NCBI RefSeq assembly: GCF_025399895.1
Contig: NZ_JAODUA010000023.1
Location: 1 to 64,000, forward strand
From: Streptomyces sp. ASQP_92
GTDB lineage: Bacteria > Actinomycetota > Actinomycetes > Streptomycetales > Streptomycetaceae
Reading direction: 5' to 3'
DNA: 64,000 bases
The notes beneath the pieces are model-generated. The model was given only the letters and a program-made list of their open reading frames with translations, searched no databases and was not told the DNA's origin. Each line of letters starts with the position of its first letter. Positions within the stretch are counted from its first letter, which is position 1. Below are positions 24,705 to 32,980 of the stretch, piece by piece. A program made the position numbers and the translations under genes.

Positions 24705-25695
24705 GTCCGGCTCCTTCCGGAAGGCGGCGGGGGGCAAGGTCGGGCCAGGTGAGGGTGGTCGCGCCCCAGGTCAGTCCGGCGCCGAACGCGGTGAGCAGGG
24801 TGCGGTGTCCGGGCTTGAGTTGGCCGTCGGCCACGGCGGAGGCCAGAAGCAGCGGGATGGACGCGGCGCCGGTGTTGCCGACCTCGGCCAGGTTGCTGAG
24901 CTGGCACGCCTCTGGAATGCCGAGCTGGCGGGCGACGAAGGACGTGATGCGGCTGTTGGCTTGGTGCGGGACCAGCCGGTCGACGTCTGCGAGGTCCCAT
25001 CCTGCGGCGGCGGTGGCCTTCCGGGAGGCGGTGGACATGCGGTCGGCCGCGTGCCGGAAGACGTCCGCTCCCTCCATGTGCAGGGCGCCTGGACACTCGG
25101 CACGGATCAGATCCGCGCCCGTGCCGTCGCTGCCCAGCACCACGGGGCCGAGCGCTCCCGGCTCGTCCGGGGTGCCGTGGCGGAGCAGCACGGCGCCAGC
25201 TCCGTCGCCGAACAGAGGGACGGTGGTTCGGTCGTCAGGGTGGGGCAGACTGGCCAGGCGGTCCGCCCCGACGACGAGGACCGTGCGCGCGGCGCCTGCA
25301 GCGATAAGTCCGGCGCCAGTGGCCAGAGCGTAGAGAAACCCGGTGCAGCCGGCCGCGAGGTCGTGGGCGGGGATTCCGCTCAGTCCGAGCCGCGTGGCAA
25401 CGGCGGGCGCGGTGGCCGGACAGCAGCGGTCAGGGGTGGTCGTGGCTACCACCAGGGCCTCTACGTAGTCCGGTTCGGTGCTGGTCAGGGCCATCGCGGC
25501 GGCCTGGACAGCGAGCTCCGTGGTGGACTGGTCCGCTCTGGCGATGTGCCTACGGGTGATTCCGGTCCGCGAGCGAATCCACTCCTCGGTGGTGTCCAGG
25601 CGGGCGGTCAGGTCGGAGTTGGAAACGACGTCCGGAGGCAGGGCCGAGCCAACCGCACTCACCACGGCGGCCGGCCCCCGTACGGTCGGCGTCAT
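24694..25695 (-). CDS. 3-oxoacyl-ACP synthase III (KAS III-like)
   Basis: 333 residues with the full FabH-type triad: DLAAGCTGFLYAL (Cys about 115), PHQANSR (His about 245) and EVGNTGAASIP (Asn about 275). The N-terminal LDTTEEWIRSRTGI is also typical. KAS III condenses a CoA starter with an extender on ACP, or in secondary metabolism transfers acyl groups. It overlaps both neighbours (aldolase upstream by four bases, ACP downstream), so stoichiometric expression with the ACP is likely. The CoA-binding Arg and Trp (EEWIRSR) are kept. Confidence 0.9.
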   Translation of the reverse strand: MTPTVRGPAAVVSAVGSALPPDVVSNSDLTARLDTTEEWIRSRTGITRRHIARADQSTTELAVQAAAMALTSTEPDYVEALVVATTTPDRCCPATAPAVATRLGLSGIPAHDLAAGCTGFLYALATGAGLIAAGAARTVLVVGADRLASLPHPDDRTTVPLFGDGAGAVLLRHGTPDEPGALGPVVLGSDGTGADLIRAECPGALHMEGADVFRHAADRMSTASRKATAAAGWDLADVDRLVPHQANSRITSFVARQLGIPEACQLSNLAEVGNTGAASIPLLLASAVADGQLKPGHRTLLTAFGAGLTWGATTLTWPDLAPRRLPEGAGHDR

Positions 25696-26717
25696 CGCGT
25701 GGCCGCCTTCAGCTGCCGGGCGACGTCGCCGATCAGGTCCTCCTGCCCCGCGACAACCTGCCGTCTGCCGAGGGCGAGAAACACGTCGATGGGGTCGACG
25801 CCCTCGGCACGGGCGGTCTCCAGGACGGGCCGCTTGAAGCCGGAGAACACCCCGGCCACCCCGCTGGCCACGGCGATCGAGTCGATAGACGGCGGCGCCT
25901 TCATCAGGCGGTCTGCGGCGACGTCGGCGGCGGCCAGGACCTCACGCAGACCGATCCCCGTATCGAAGCCCCGCCGTTCGAGGACGGCCACGAGGGCTTC
26001 GAGCTGGGTGTTGCCCGCCCCCGCACCAAACCCGCGGGCGGTCGCGTCGATGACGCAGGCCCCGGCGTCCATGGCCGCGAGCGAGTTCGCCACGGCCAGT
26101 CCCAGGTTGTTGTGGCCGTGGAAGATCACCGGCACGTCCACGGCGGCGGCGATGGCATGAACGCGCTCGATGACATCGGCCGGGAGATAGTGCCCGGCGG
26201 AGTCCATGATGCCGACGGCCTGCGCGCCGTACTTCACCATGAGGGCGCACTGCTCGGCGAGGCGGCCGGGGCCGGTCATGTGGCTCATGAGCAGGACGCC
26301 CTGGGCTTCGGCGCCGAGGTCGCGGACGGTACCGAGGTGGCGTTCGGTGACGTCGGCCTCGGTGCAGTGCGCGGCGATCCGTACAACGTCAGCGCCGCAG
26401 CGGACGGCGGCCGCCAGATCCTGGGACGTGCCCCATCCCGGGGCCATGAAGACGCCCATCTTCGACGAGGTGAGGACCTCGCGGACGGTGGTGAGCATCG
26501 TTGCGTCGTCCAGGAGGGCGCGTCCGATCTGGAGGCTGGAGGCGCCCAGGCCATTGCCGTGACCGACCTCTACAACCGGCACCCGGGCCGCGTTCGCGGC
26601 GGTGGCGTACGCGCGGAGCTGGTCGGCGTCGAGCTGATGGCCGACCGCGTGGTGGCCGTCACGCAGGGTCGGGTCGTAGATGAGGATGGACGGCCGGTCG
26701 TGCGGCGTGCTGTTCAT
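25692..26717 (-). CDS. 4-hydroxy-2-oxovalerate aldolase
   Basis: 341 residues of the DmpG/BphI/MhpE class II pyruvate aldolase family: YDPTLRDGHHAVGHQ at residue 14 (metal Asp and catalytic His), VEVGHGNGLG, FHGHNNLGLAVANS (metal His pair) and GFGAGAGNTQLEALV. In catabolism it splits 4-hydroxy-2-oxoacids to pyruvate and an aldehyde, which is channelled to the partner acylating dehydrogenase. In nikkomycin synthesis homologues run in the biosynthetic direction. It overlaps both the dehydrogenase and KAS III genes by four bases. Confidence 0.9.
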   Translation of the reverse strand: MNSTPHDRPSILIYDPTLRDGHHAVGHQLDADQLRAYATAANAARVPVVEVGHGNGLGASSLQIGRALLDDATMLTTVREVLTSSKMGVFMAPGWGTSQDLAAAVRCGADVVRIAAHCTEADVTERHLGTVRDLGAEAQGVLLMSHMTGPGRLAEQCALMVKYGAQAVGIMDSAGHYLPADVIERVHAIAAAVDVPVIFHGHNNLGLAVANSLAAMDAGACVIDATARGFGAGAGNTQLEALVAVLERRGFDTGIGLREVLAAADVAADRLMKAPPSIDSIAVASGVAGVFSGFKRPVLETARAEGVDPIDVFLALGRRQVVAGQEDLIGDVARQLKAATR

Positions 26718-27603
26718 GGGCGTGGTTCCCTTCGGCGGGAGACGGCGACCGACTGCTCGGCGAGCAGGACGGCAGCGGCGTTGATGATGTCGACGCTTCC
26801 GGCGTGGCGGGGCAGTCGGTCGCCGGAGGCGGTCACCTCCACCACGACCGAGATCCGGCCCGGCTCCACGGTGAGCGCGCTCAACGTGAATCCCGGTGCG
26901 TAGGCCCGCACCGCGTCGACGGCGGCCGCGATGCTCGTGCGCACCGGCGCAGGGCGGATGTCGTCGACGAGGACGGTCATCGCGACCCGGAACGGCGGGG
27001 CGGGGCGGGCCGGGCGGGACTGATGTTGACCATCACCTTCACGTTCCGGGTACCGGTGAAGGTCCGGATTGCGTGGGAGGTGGTGGCGATGTACTGGTCG
27101 AGGTTGAGGCGGGTGGCTCGGCCGGCGCTCGCGCTGGCCCCGGTTGAGACCACCTCGATGTAGGTGGGGGTGCAGCGTTGGGCGATGGCGTGCAGGACCG
27201 GGATGGACGCCTGCCCGCCGCAGCTGACGAGGTTCAGGTGCTGGCGGGCAGTCGAGTGGTGGCCTTTGACGCCCGGGACGATGACGGTCCCGAGAGCCGT
27301 GGGGGTCAGGTCGATCAGGGTGGTGCCGGTCGGGCGGAGAGCCGCCCAGTGCTCGGCGTGGCTGTCGGCGTTGGTGGCGTCGAAGACCACGTCGAACGGT
27401 CCGGCCTCCACCACGGCGTGAACTCCGCCGGTGGTGGTCGGCAGGCCCATCTCGGCCGTTCGGCGCATGCCCAGGCTGTCTCTGTCTCGGCCTGCTACCA
27501 GTGCCAGTTCCAGCGTCGACGTCCGGGTGATCTTGTCAGCGAGGTCGATTCCGATCAGGCCGGCGCCGAGTACGGCGACGCGCCTGCGTTCTTTAGCAGC
27601 CAT
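26714..27603 (-). CDS. Acylating acetaldehyde dehydrogenase, split by a frameshift
   Basis: Two ORFs (26977-27603, 208 residues; 26714-26980, 88 residues) together make one DmpF/BphJ-type enzyme of about 296 residues. The first has the NAD site VAVLGAGLIGIDLA, catalytic Cys in NLVSCGGQASIP, and STGASASAG. The second begins TVLVDDIRPAP, the natural continuation after VNISPARPAPP-FRVAM. The break lies in a G/C run around 26985-27006, one base out of frame. The enzyme interconverts acyl-CoA and aldehyde and works in complex with the aldolase. The ATGA overlap makes a true two-subunit form conceivable, but a single-base indel is simpler. Confidence 0.8.
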
Positions 27604-27662
27604 CGGCCGCTCCTTCAGTCAAGGGAGGAGGTGCTAGAGGTTCGGGCACCGGATGCCTCGGA

Positions 27663-28454
27663 TTAGCGGACGTGCAGTTCGACCGGCGGCAGGTGCGGCG
27701 AGTGGACGTGGACCGTGGTGTTGGCCTTCAGCGGGAGGCTCGCGTGCACGGCCCCGGCGAGGACCATCTGACCGGCTCGCAGTCCTTCGCCGAAGCGGTG
27801 CAGCCGCCGGGCGAGCCAGGCCAGGGCACGGAGCGGGTCACCGAGGACGGCCCGCCCTTCCCCTGTGGCGACGGCGGTTCCGTTGACGCTGACGACGAGC
27901 GGCTCGGCCGACAGGTCCAGGTCCGTATTCAGGGGCACCATGGGCCCGGTGACCACCCGCGCGCAGGACGCGTTGTCGGCGATGCTGTCCGCGAGGGTGA
28001 TCTGCCAGTTGGTGAACCGGGTGTCGATCACTTCCAGGGCGAGGAAAGCCTCCTTCACCGCTGCCCGCGCTTCCTCCACGCCGATGCTGGGGCCCACCAG
28101 GTCGCAGCCGAGCCGGAAGGCGAGTTCCGCCTCCACCCTCGGCTGCATCAGGGCATCCCGGGACATGGTGCTGCCGGTGGGCAGCACCATGTCGTCCAGG
28201 AGGACGCCGGAGTCCGGCTCATCGACGCCCCCCTGCTCCTGCATGGCCTTGGAGGTCGCTCCGGCTTTGTGTCCGATGACACGGGCGCCGCCCGCGATGC
28301 GCCGTTCGACCGCGGCGGCCTGGATGCGGTAGGCCGTCTCCATCGACAGGCCCGGCCGCAGAAGGGTCAGCGCGTCGATCGGCACTCTCTCGTACTCCGC
28401 CGCCAGCAGAGCCGACGCGGTGGCGGCGATCCAGCGGTCATCCCGCTCATCCAT
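27663..28454 (-). CDS. 2-keto-4-pentenoate hydratase
   Basis: 263 residues of the MhpD/DmpE fold: IGHKAGATSKAMQ near residue 60, VEAELAFRLG (metal-binding Glu pair) about 105, ALEVIDTRF about 140, DNASCA, and C-terminal VLAGAVHASLPLKANTTVHV. It adds water to 2-hydroxypenta-2,4-dienoate-type substrates or removes it in reverse. ATG 28454 is chosen because GGGAGGG lies seven bases upstream; the frame is open for 80 more codons. It is the first gene of the operon, divergent from the regulator at 28642. It has no transcribed partner upstream. Confidence 0.85.
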   Translation of the reverse strand: MDERDDRWIAATASALLAAEYERVPIDALTLLRPGLSMETAYRIQAAAVERRIAGGARVIGHKAGATSKAMQEQGGVDEPDSGVLLDDMVLPTGSTMSRDALMQPRVEAELAFRLGCDLVGPSIGVEEARAAVKEAFLALEVIDTRFTNWQITLADSIADNASCARVVTGPMVPLNTDLDLSAEPLVVSVNGTAVATGEGRAVLGDPLRALAWLARRLHRFGEGLRAGQMVLAGAVHASLPLKANTTVHVHSPHLPPVELHVR

Positions 28455-28641
28455 GGAGATCCCTCCCAGGGCATGGGCATCCGTACGGTTCGCAGACATG
28501 GGCAGAGCAGATCCGTGGCGCCGCTGATGCGGCCGGCCGCCGGGGCTCGGGCCTGATGAAGAGTCAACCGGGGGGCGCTTCGCAGCGGTACGGTGGCGGG
28601 CAGGCCAAGCGGTATATCGCGTATATACGGGGCAGGTGCTC
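28455..28641. promoter_or_regulatory. Divergent promoter region with AT-rich repeat
   Basis: The 187 bases between the biosynthetic operon and its divergent regulator contain the only AT-rich stretch nearby, GTATATCGCGTATATAC (28612-28628), a near-palindrome with two GTATAT halves about 15 bases before the regulator start. It may combine the regulator -10 with an operator. Assignment is inference. Confidence 0.45.
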
Positions 28642-30015
28642 ATGACCACGCGCACGCCGAACGTCCGGCTCAAAGACCTTGTCGCAGAATCCGGCCTCAC
28701 CTACGAGGCGTTGGCCAAGGCGGTTTGTGCGGTCGCCGCCGAGTGCGGCGAGCGTTTACGCACCAACAAGTCGAACGTCGAGCACTGGATCTCCGGCTCG
28801 TCCCCCCGGGGGGACACCCCCCGCTTCCTCGCCCTCGCCCTCTCCCGGCGCCTGGGCCGCCTCCTGACCCCCGCCGACCTCGGCCTGACCTCCACAGCCG
28901 AGGCCGAAAGTGACACCATCGGACTGTCTCTCGGGAGCGACCCGCTGGACGCCCTGCTGCCCATGTGGAGGTACGAGTTGGACCGCCGCCGCTTCCTGAC
29001 GGGCTCCGCCTACTCCGTGGCTGCCGCAGCCTTACCCCTCAACCACGTTCAGGACATCGCCGCACGCACCGCTGCTGCGCGCACTGGCCACACCGTCGGT
29101 ATAGCCGAGGTCGCCGCCGTCCGTGACATGATCAACGCGTTCTCCGAGATGGATGAACGCCACGGCGGACAGCACGGCCGCAGCGCTCTGGTCACCTATC
29201 TCCGCGACGATGTCGCGCCGTTGTGCCGAGCCCGGTTCCGCACTGATGAGGTTCGACAGCAGATGTTGTCTGCCGCCAGCCGTGGCGTTCACCTGCTGGG
29301 CTGGAAGTCCTACGACGCCGGTCAACAGGGTCTCGCCCAGCGCTACTACCTCCAGTCCTACGCTCTGGCCACCGAGTCCGGTCTGCGTGGGCACGACGGC
29401 TTCGTGATGCGCACGATGGCCATGCAGGGCCTCAAACTCCACCGTCCCGAGCACTGCCTGGGCCTGGCCGAGGCCGGCCTGAACCTGGCCAAGGGCCAGG
29501 TTGACGCCCAGACCGAAGCTCTCTTCCGCGTTGTCCACGCCCACACCCTGGCCAAGAGCGGCAAACACCGTGCAGCCCTGGCCGCTGCCGAACACGCCCG
29601 CGCTCTGCTGACCGGCGCCCCCGGTGACGAAGTGCCCTTCTGGGCACTGGCCTGGGGCCCGCCGGCCGCGTCGGTGTACTCCCGCACCGCCAAGGTCCAC
29701 GAGACCCTCGGCAATCACCGGGCTGCCGCCGAACACTATGCGCTCGCCACCACGGCCCGCCCCGCCGATACGTACGCGCGGATCATCGCCCTGGACCTGG
29801 TCGCGGGCGCCGAGATGCACCTCAAGCGCGGCAGCATCGAGCAGGCGTGCGCCACCTGGCACCGGGCCATCGACCACATGGACGGCGTCCACTCCGTCCG
29901 GACCCGAAAGGCCGTCTCCCGGATGCGCGGCAACCTCGCGCGTTTCCGAGCCCGCGGCCTGCGCTGCGTGGCAGAACTCGACGAACGCGGACGCGCTTTC
30001 CTCACCGGCAAGTGA
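28642..30015 (+). CDS. HTH-TPR transcriptional regulator
   Basis: 457 residues. The N-terminal 75 residues form an XRE-like DNA-binding domain (LVAESGLTYEALAKAV, then NKSNVEHWISG), followed by a hydrophobic linker RRFLTGSAYSVAAAALPL and a long helical repeat region of TPR type (about 140-450) with MDERHGGQHGRSALV, LAQRYYLQSYALA and KLHRPEHCL. This layout is common among Streptomyces regulators beside specialised-metabolite genes. It is divergent from the hydratase operon and is its likely regulator. ATG 28642 follows GCAGG; GTG 28636 is possible. A paralogue, frameshifted, lies at 43936-45310. Confidence 0.75.
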   Translation: MTTRTPNVRLKDLVAESGLTYEALAKAVCAVAAECGERLRTNKSNVEHWISGSSPRGDTPRFLALALSRRLGRLLTPADLGLTSTAEAESDTIGLSLGSDPLDALLPMWRYELDRRRFLTGSAYSVAAAALPLNHVQDIAARTAAARTGHTVGIAEVAAVRDMINAFSEMDERHGGQHGRSALVTYLRDDVAPLCRARFRTDEVRQQMLSAASRGVHLLGWKSYDAGQQGLAQRYYLQSYALATESGLRGHDGFVMRTMAMQGLKLHRPEHCLGLAEAGLNLAKGQVDAQTEALFRVVHAHTLAKSGKHRAALAAAEHARALLTGAPGDEVPFWALAWGPPAASVYSRTAKVHETLGNHRAAAEHYALATTARPADTYARIIALDLVAGAEMHLKRGSIEQACATWHRAIDHMDGVHSVRTRKAVSRMRGNLARFRARGLRCVAELDERGRAFLTGK

Positions 30016-30030
30016 GCGGAACCGCCGGAC

Positions 30031-30771
30031 TCAATGCCCCGCGGTGTAACGACGGATGATCGGCTCCAGGTAGTCCGCATGCGGCCCGGCCAGGCCGTCC
30101 AGCTCGTCCGTGGAGCGCACCAGAGCGATGTCATCGAGTTCGGGCTTACGCCCCTGGGCCCGCTCGTCGGCCACCGTGGCGGCGAAAGCCGTACACACCG
30201 CCGCCTCGGGAAGGGCCGGGGCAAGGTAGGTCAGGCCGACGCTGCTGTTCTCTCCACGGGTAACCGCCCACAGCCTCAGCGCCTCGGCGGCCACGCCGAT
30301 GCCTAGCTCCTCAACCAGCTCCCGCGCGGCCTGGCCGGCCAGCTCCGACTCGTCCAGGACTTCGCCGTCCTTGGGTGGCTCCACTGAACCACCCGGCAAC
30401 TGCCAGCGGCCAGGCGCAGCCGTGGAGGGCGACATTCTGGCCACCAACACGCGACCATCGTCGGCCGGCTGGACGACATTCACGAACAACGAGGGCAGCG
30501 CCGTGGCGCCGGGCACCCGGCGCAGGGCGTAGTGCCGGTAGGTGACCCGCACCCAGGACAGACGCAAGATACGCGCGCCCGTCCGCTCCAGTTCTGCACA
30601 GGCCACCACAGGCCCGTCGAAGAGGGTCGGGTTCGCCTGAACCGCCGTGTCCCACACGCGGTCTCTGGCCAACTCGTCCGAGGGTGAGAGAGGCGGCTCC
30701 TCAACCTCCACGAGCTGGAGCCGTTCAACGTCGAAGAGGTCAATACCCACGGGGGGCAGCGTCTCGGTCAC
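30031..30771 (-). CDS. Nudix hydrolase domain protein
   Basis: 246 residues. The Nudix box is at about residues 145-180: GGSVEPP, then an insertion, ending AARELVEELGI, which keeps the RExxEExG catalytic core. The box is longer than the 23-residue standard, so activity is uncertain. The N-terminal 90 residues are a separate alpha/beta region. Nudix enzymes hydrolyse nucleoside diphosphate-linked compounds. It is convergent with the regulator gene, 15 bases apart. Confidence 0.75.
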   Translation of the reverse strand: MTETLPPVGIDLFDVERLQLVEVEEPPLSPSDELARDRVWDTAVQANPTLFDGPVVACAELERTGARILRLSWVRVTYRHYALRRVPGATALPSLFVNVVQPADDGRVLVARMSPSTAAPGRWQLPGGSVEPPKDGEVLDESELAGQAARELVEELGIGVAAEALRLWAVTRGENSSVGLTYLAPALPEAAVCTAFAATVADERAQGRKPELDDIALVRSTDELDGLAGPHADYLEPIIRRYTAGH

Positions 30772-30834
30772 CGGCTCATCGTAGAGCGGCCCGGGCCTGC
30801 TAGAGGTGCACTGTGCACCCCGCCCGCTCGGCCG

Positions 30835-31029
30835 CTACTCGGAAGTATTTCCCCCGAGGCCGCCCCACTCCTTCGCAGCCCTGGTCTCCATGTCCTGGCA
30901 GGCCTCCACGGTGAGCAGGAGTTCGGCTTCCAAGGCCATCTGGTTGGCGATGCCGGCCCCGCCGCGGGAGGCCTGGTCAAGTTCGGCGTCGTCGTGCTCG
31001 TCGCAGCAGGCCCACTGTCGGATGTGCAC
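30835..31029 (-). CDS. Small hypothetical ORF
   Basis: 64 residues, acidic, with a single helix-rich segment and Cys at 8-9. It lies alone between the two Nudix genes on the same strand. No ribosome binding site stands out and no family is recognised, so this is a weak call. Confidence 0.3.
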   Translation of the reverse strand: MHIRQWACCDEHDDAELDQASRGGAGIANQMALEAELLLTVEACQDMETRAAKEWGGLGGNTSE

Positions 31030-31056
31030 TACTGAGAGGGCTGGCCCATGCTTCGG

Positions 31057-31510
31057 TCAGTTGAACGTCGTCGCTGTGCCGTCTAGCCAGGCATGAAGCG
31101 CGGTGCGATCCGTGTCCTCGGTGAGCGCGGGGTCCAGCGCGCGGGGGTCGGCCCACCCGATCTCGGAGCAGCGGCCAGGTTCGCGGTTTCTCGGCTCGCC
31201 GGCCCAGCGCCGGGTGTGGAAGTACCAGCCGACGACGGGCACGCCTGCTTCGGTGACCTTGTTCAGCACGTGCGCGGTGCGCAGATCGAGGGTGTCGATG
31301 TCGACGCCGAGTTCCTCCTGGGCCTCGCGGGCCGCCGCCTGAACGAGGAGCTCACCGGGGTCAACGACGCCTCCCGGGAGGGACCACAGACCGTCGGCGA
31401 AGCCGGTGTTGGCTCGCCGATGAAGCAGTACGTGGCCGTGCTGGTTTTCGAGGATGATCCCGGCGAAGACGATGGCGGAGAGTCTGGGTGCGGTAGCACG
31501 GCGCGCAGCC
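31057..31510 (-). CDS. Nudix hydrolase with displaced 5-prime end
   Basis: About 140-150 residues. In one frame the product reads LSAIVFAGIILENQHGHVLL, then a complete Nudix box GGVVDPGELLVQ-AAREAQEELGV, and ends WLDGTATTFN. The start is unclear: the frame has no ATG or GTG before a TAA near 31530, and the 5-prime end runs into a fragment of a sugar dehydrogenase in another frame. Either a non-standard start is used or the gene lost its own start at a recombination junction near 31495. A short ORF reported from 31269 is only the last 70 residues. Confidence 0.55.
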
Positions 31511-31667
31511 GCGCGGAGGTCACGTCCTTAACGTAGGAGTGGCCGGCAACGAGCTGCTGGATCCGGTGAGTATCCACGTCGTAGCCGACGACGCGATGCC
31601 CCACTTCCGCGGCACGTACAGCCAGCGGAAGCCCTACATAGCCCTGACCAGCGACGACTATCTGCAT
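31490..31667 (-). pseudogene. 5-prime fragment of a nucleotide-sugar dehydrogenase
   Basis: From ATG 31667 the frame reads MQIVVAGQGYVGLPLAVRAA, EVGHRVVGYDVD, then AGHSYVKDV, the N-terminal Rossmann motif of the UDP-glucose/GDP-mannose dehydrogenase family. Homology stops after about 59 residues, whereas the family is about 430 residues long. The following frame is a Pro/Ser-rich shadow of the Nudix gene. It is a truncated remnant. Confidence 0.65.
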
Positions 31668-31733
31668 GTCAGCTCCTACTCGGTTGCGGTGCTTGAATGA
31701 ACCGTCATTCCTGACCTGGCAAGGAGATGTGCT

Positions 31734-32507
31734 GTGCCTTTGGTGTCTGTCGTGATGCCCGTCTACAACTCGGCGGCCACCCTCGGCGCGGCCGTCCGAT
31801 CGGTGCTCACACAGACGCACAGCGACGTGGAACTGCTGGTCACCGATGACCAGTCCTCCGACGGCTCGATGGATCTGCTGTGCGACTTCGCCGCCCAGGA
31901 CGAGCGCGTACTGCCGCAGTCGGCGCCCGAGCGGGGCGGCGCCGGCCGGGCCCGCAACCTCGCGATCGAGCGGGCCCGCGGCGACTACGTGGCGTTCCTC
32001 GACTCCGACGACATGTGGCTGCCGGAGAAGACCGAGAAGCAGCTCGCCTTCGCCGCCGAGGCCACTGCGCCGTTGACGTTCACCTCGTACTTCAAGATGG
32101 ACGCCGACTACGATGGTGAGAGCACCGACTGGGTCCCCAACGGGCGGGTGATCCGTGCACGGGAGCACGTGAACTACCGCGCGATGCTGCGCCGGGACTA
32201 CATCGGCGCCTTGACGGCCATGTACGACCGCAACGTCCTGGGCACCAGGCTCATGCCGGAGATGCGCAAGCGCCAGGACTACGCGTTGTGGCTGAGCATC
32301 ATGCGGGACGGCGCTGACGCCCGGGGCCTGGCCGAGCCGCTTGCGGTATACCGGGCGGGCCAGGCGGGATCGCTGTCCTCCAACAAGATGTCCCTGGTCA
32401 AATACAACTGGTCGCTCTACCGCGAGCACGAAAACCTGTCGGTCCCGCGGGCGACACGGGCGCTGGCCGGCGCTGTGTGGCAGTCGCTGCGCAACTCGCG
32501 TATCTAG
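31734..32507 (+). CDS. Family 2 glycosyltransferase
   Basis: 257 residues with the GT2 (GT-A) signature: VSVVMPVYNSAATL at the N-terminus, LLVTDDQSSDGS (first Asp), GGAGRARNLAIERARGDYVAFLDSDDMW (DSDD metal site, about residue 90), and KRQDYALWLSIMRDG (base and acceptor region). It transfers a sugar from a nucleotide sugar. Start GTG 31734 with AAGGAG at 31721. No membrane span. It is isolated on the + strand among - strand genes, with GalE nearby as a possible donor supplier. Confidence 0.85.
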   Translation: MPLVSVVMPVYNSAATLGAAVRSVLTQTHSDVELLVTDDQSSDGSMDLLCDFAAQDERVLPQSAPERGGAGRARNLAIERARGDYVAFLDSDDMWLPEKTEKQLAFAAEATAPLTFTSYFKMDADYDGESTDWVPNGRVIRAREHVNYRAMLRRDYIGALTAMYDRNVLGTRLMPEMRKRQDYALWLSIMRDGADARGLAEPLAVYRAGQAGSLSSNKMSLVKYNWSLYREHENLSVPRATRALAGAVWQSLRNSRI

Positions 32508-32541
32508 TGCACGCAGCGCCGAGAAGCCATGCATGGGTCGG

Positions 32542-32958
32542 CTACGCGGCCGAGCCGTCGTCGGCCCTCGCACGCAGGAAGAGCTGGAGGAGAAGCCGCC
32601 GATCCGCGACCGGGATGGTCTCCTGACCGCTGTGGAGCGCTTCCCGGCCGTGCAGGAAGCGGCGCTGATTCACGATGAGGTAGTCCCCGGGCTGGAGCAT
32701 GAAGGAGACCTGACCGCGGACGAGCTCCTCGGCGAGTTACCGGGCGGCTTCGGCGTGCGCCTGGCCGAGCCGGGACCGCTCCAGCATCTTCGCGGTGTAC
32801 CGGACGAACCCGTTGCCCGGGTCGGAGCCGTCCAGGATCGGAAACGGCTTGTACTCTTCGCCCACACTGAACAGGTCGAAGAACGTCCCGTAGTGATAGG
32901 CCGACTCGGCCAACGGGCTGCGACTCGGGGGGCGGGCCAGCGAGAACGCGCGTTCCAC
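32542..32958 (-). pseudogene. Fragment of a TauD-like 2-oxoglutarate dioxygenase
   Basis: The frame reads AESAYHYGTFFDLF, then a TAA at about 32737-32739, and resumes in the same frame with LAEELVRG, FMLQPGDYLIVNQRRFLHGRE and LLLQLFLRAR, ending at TAG 32542. The PGDYLIVNQRRFLHGR segment, with the distal His and Arg, matches the TauD/clavaminate-synthase family. The N-terminal half, including HxD, is missing and one in-frame stop is present, so it is a remnant. Confidence 0.6.
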
Positions 32959-32980
32959 TGGCCCGGTTGAAGAAGGTCGA

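Noticed and set aside
24574..26160. A 528-codon + strand open frame
   Set aside because: It is antisense to the ACP, KAS III and aldolase genes, which have catalytic motifs; long shadows are normal at this GC content.
31263..32573. A 436-codon - strand open frame opposite the glycosyltransferase
   Set aside because: Only its last part contains the short dehydrogenase N-terminus; the rest is antisense to a GT2 gene with intact motifs.
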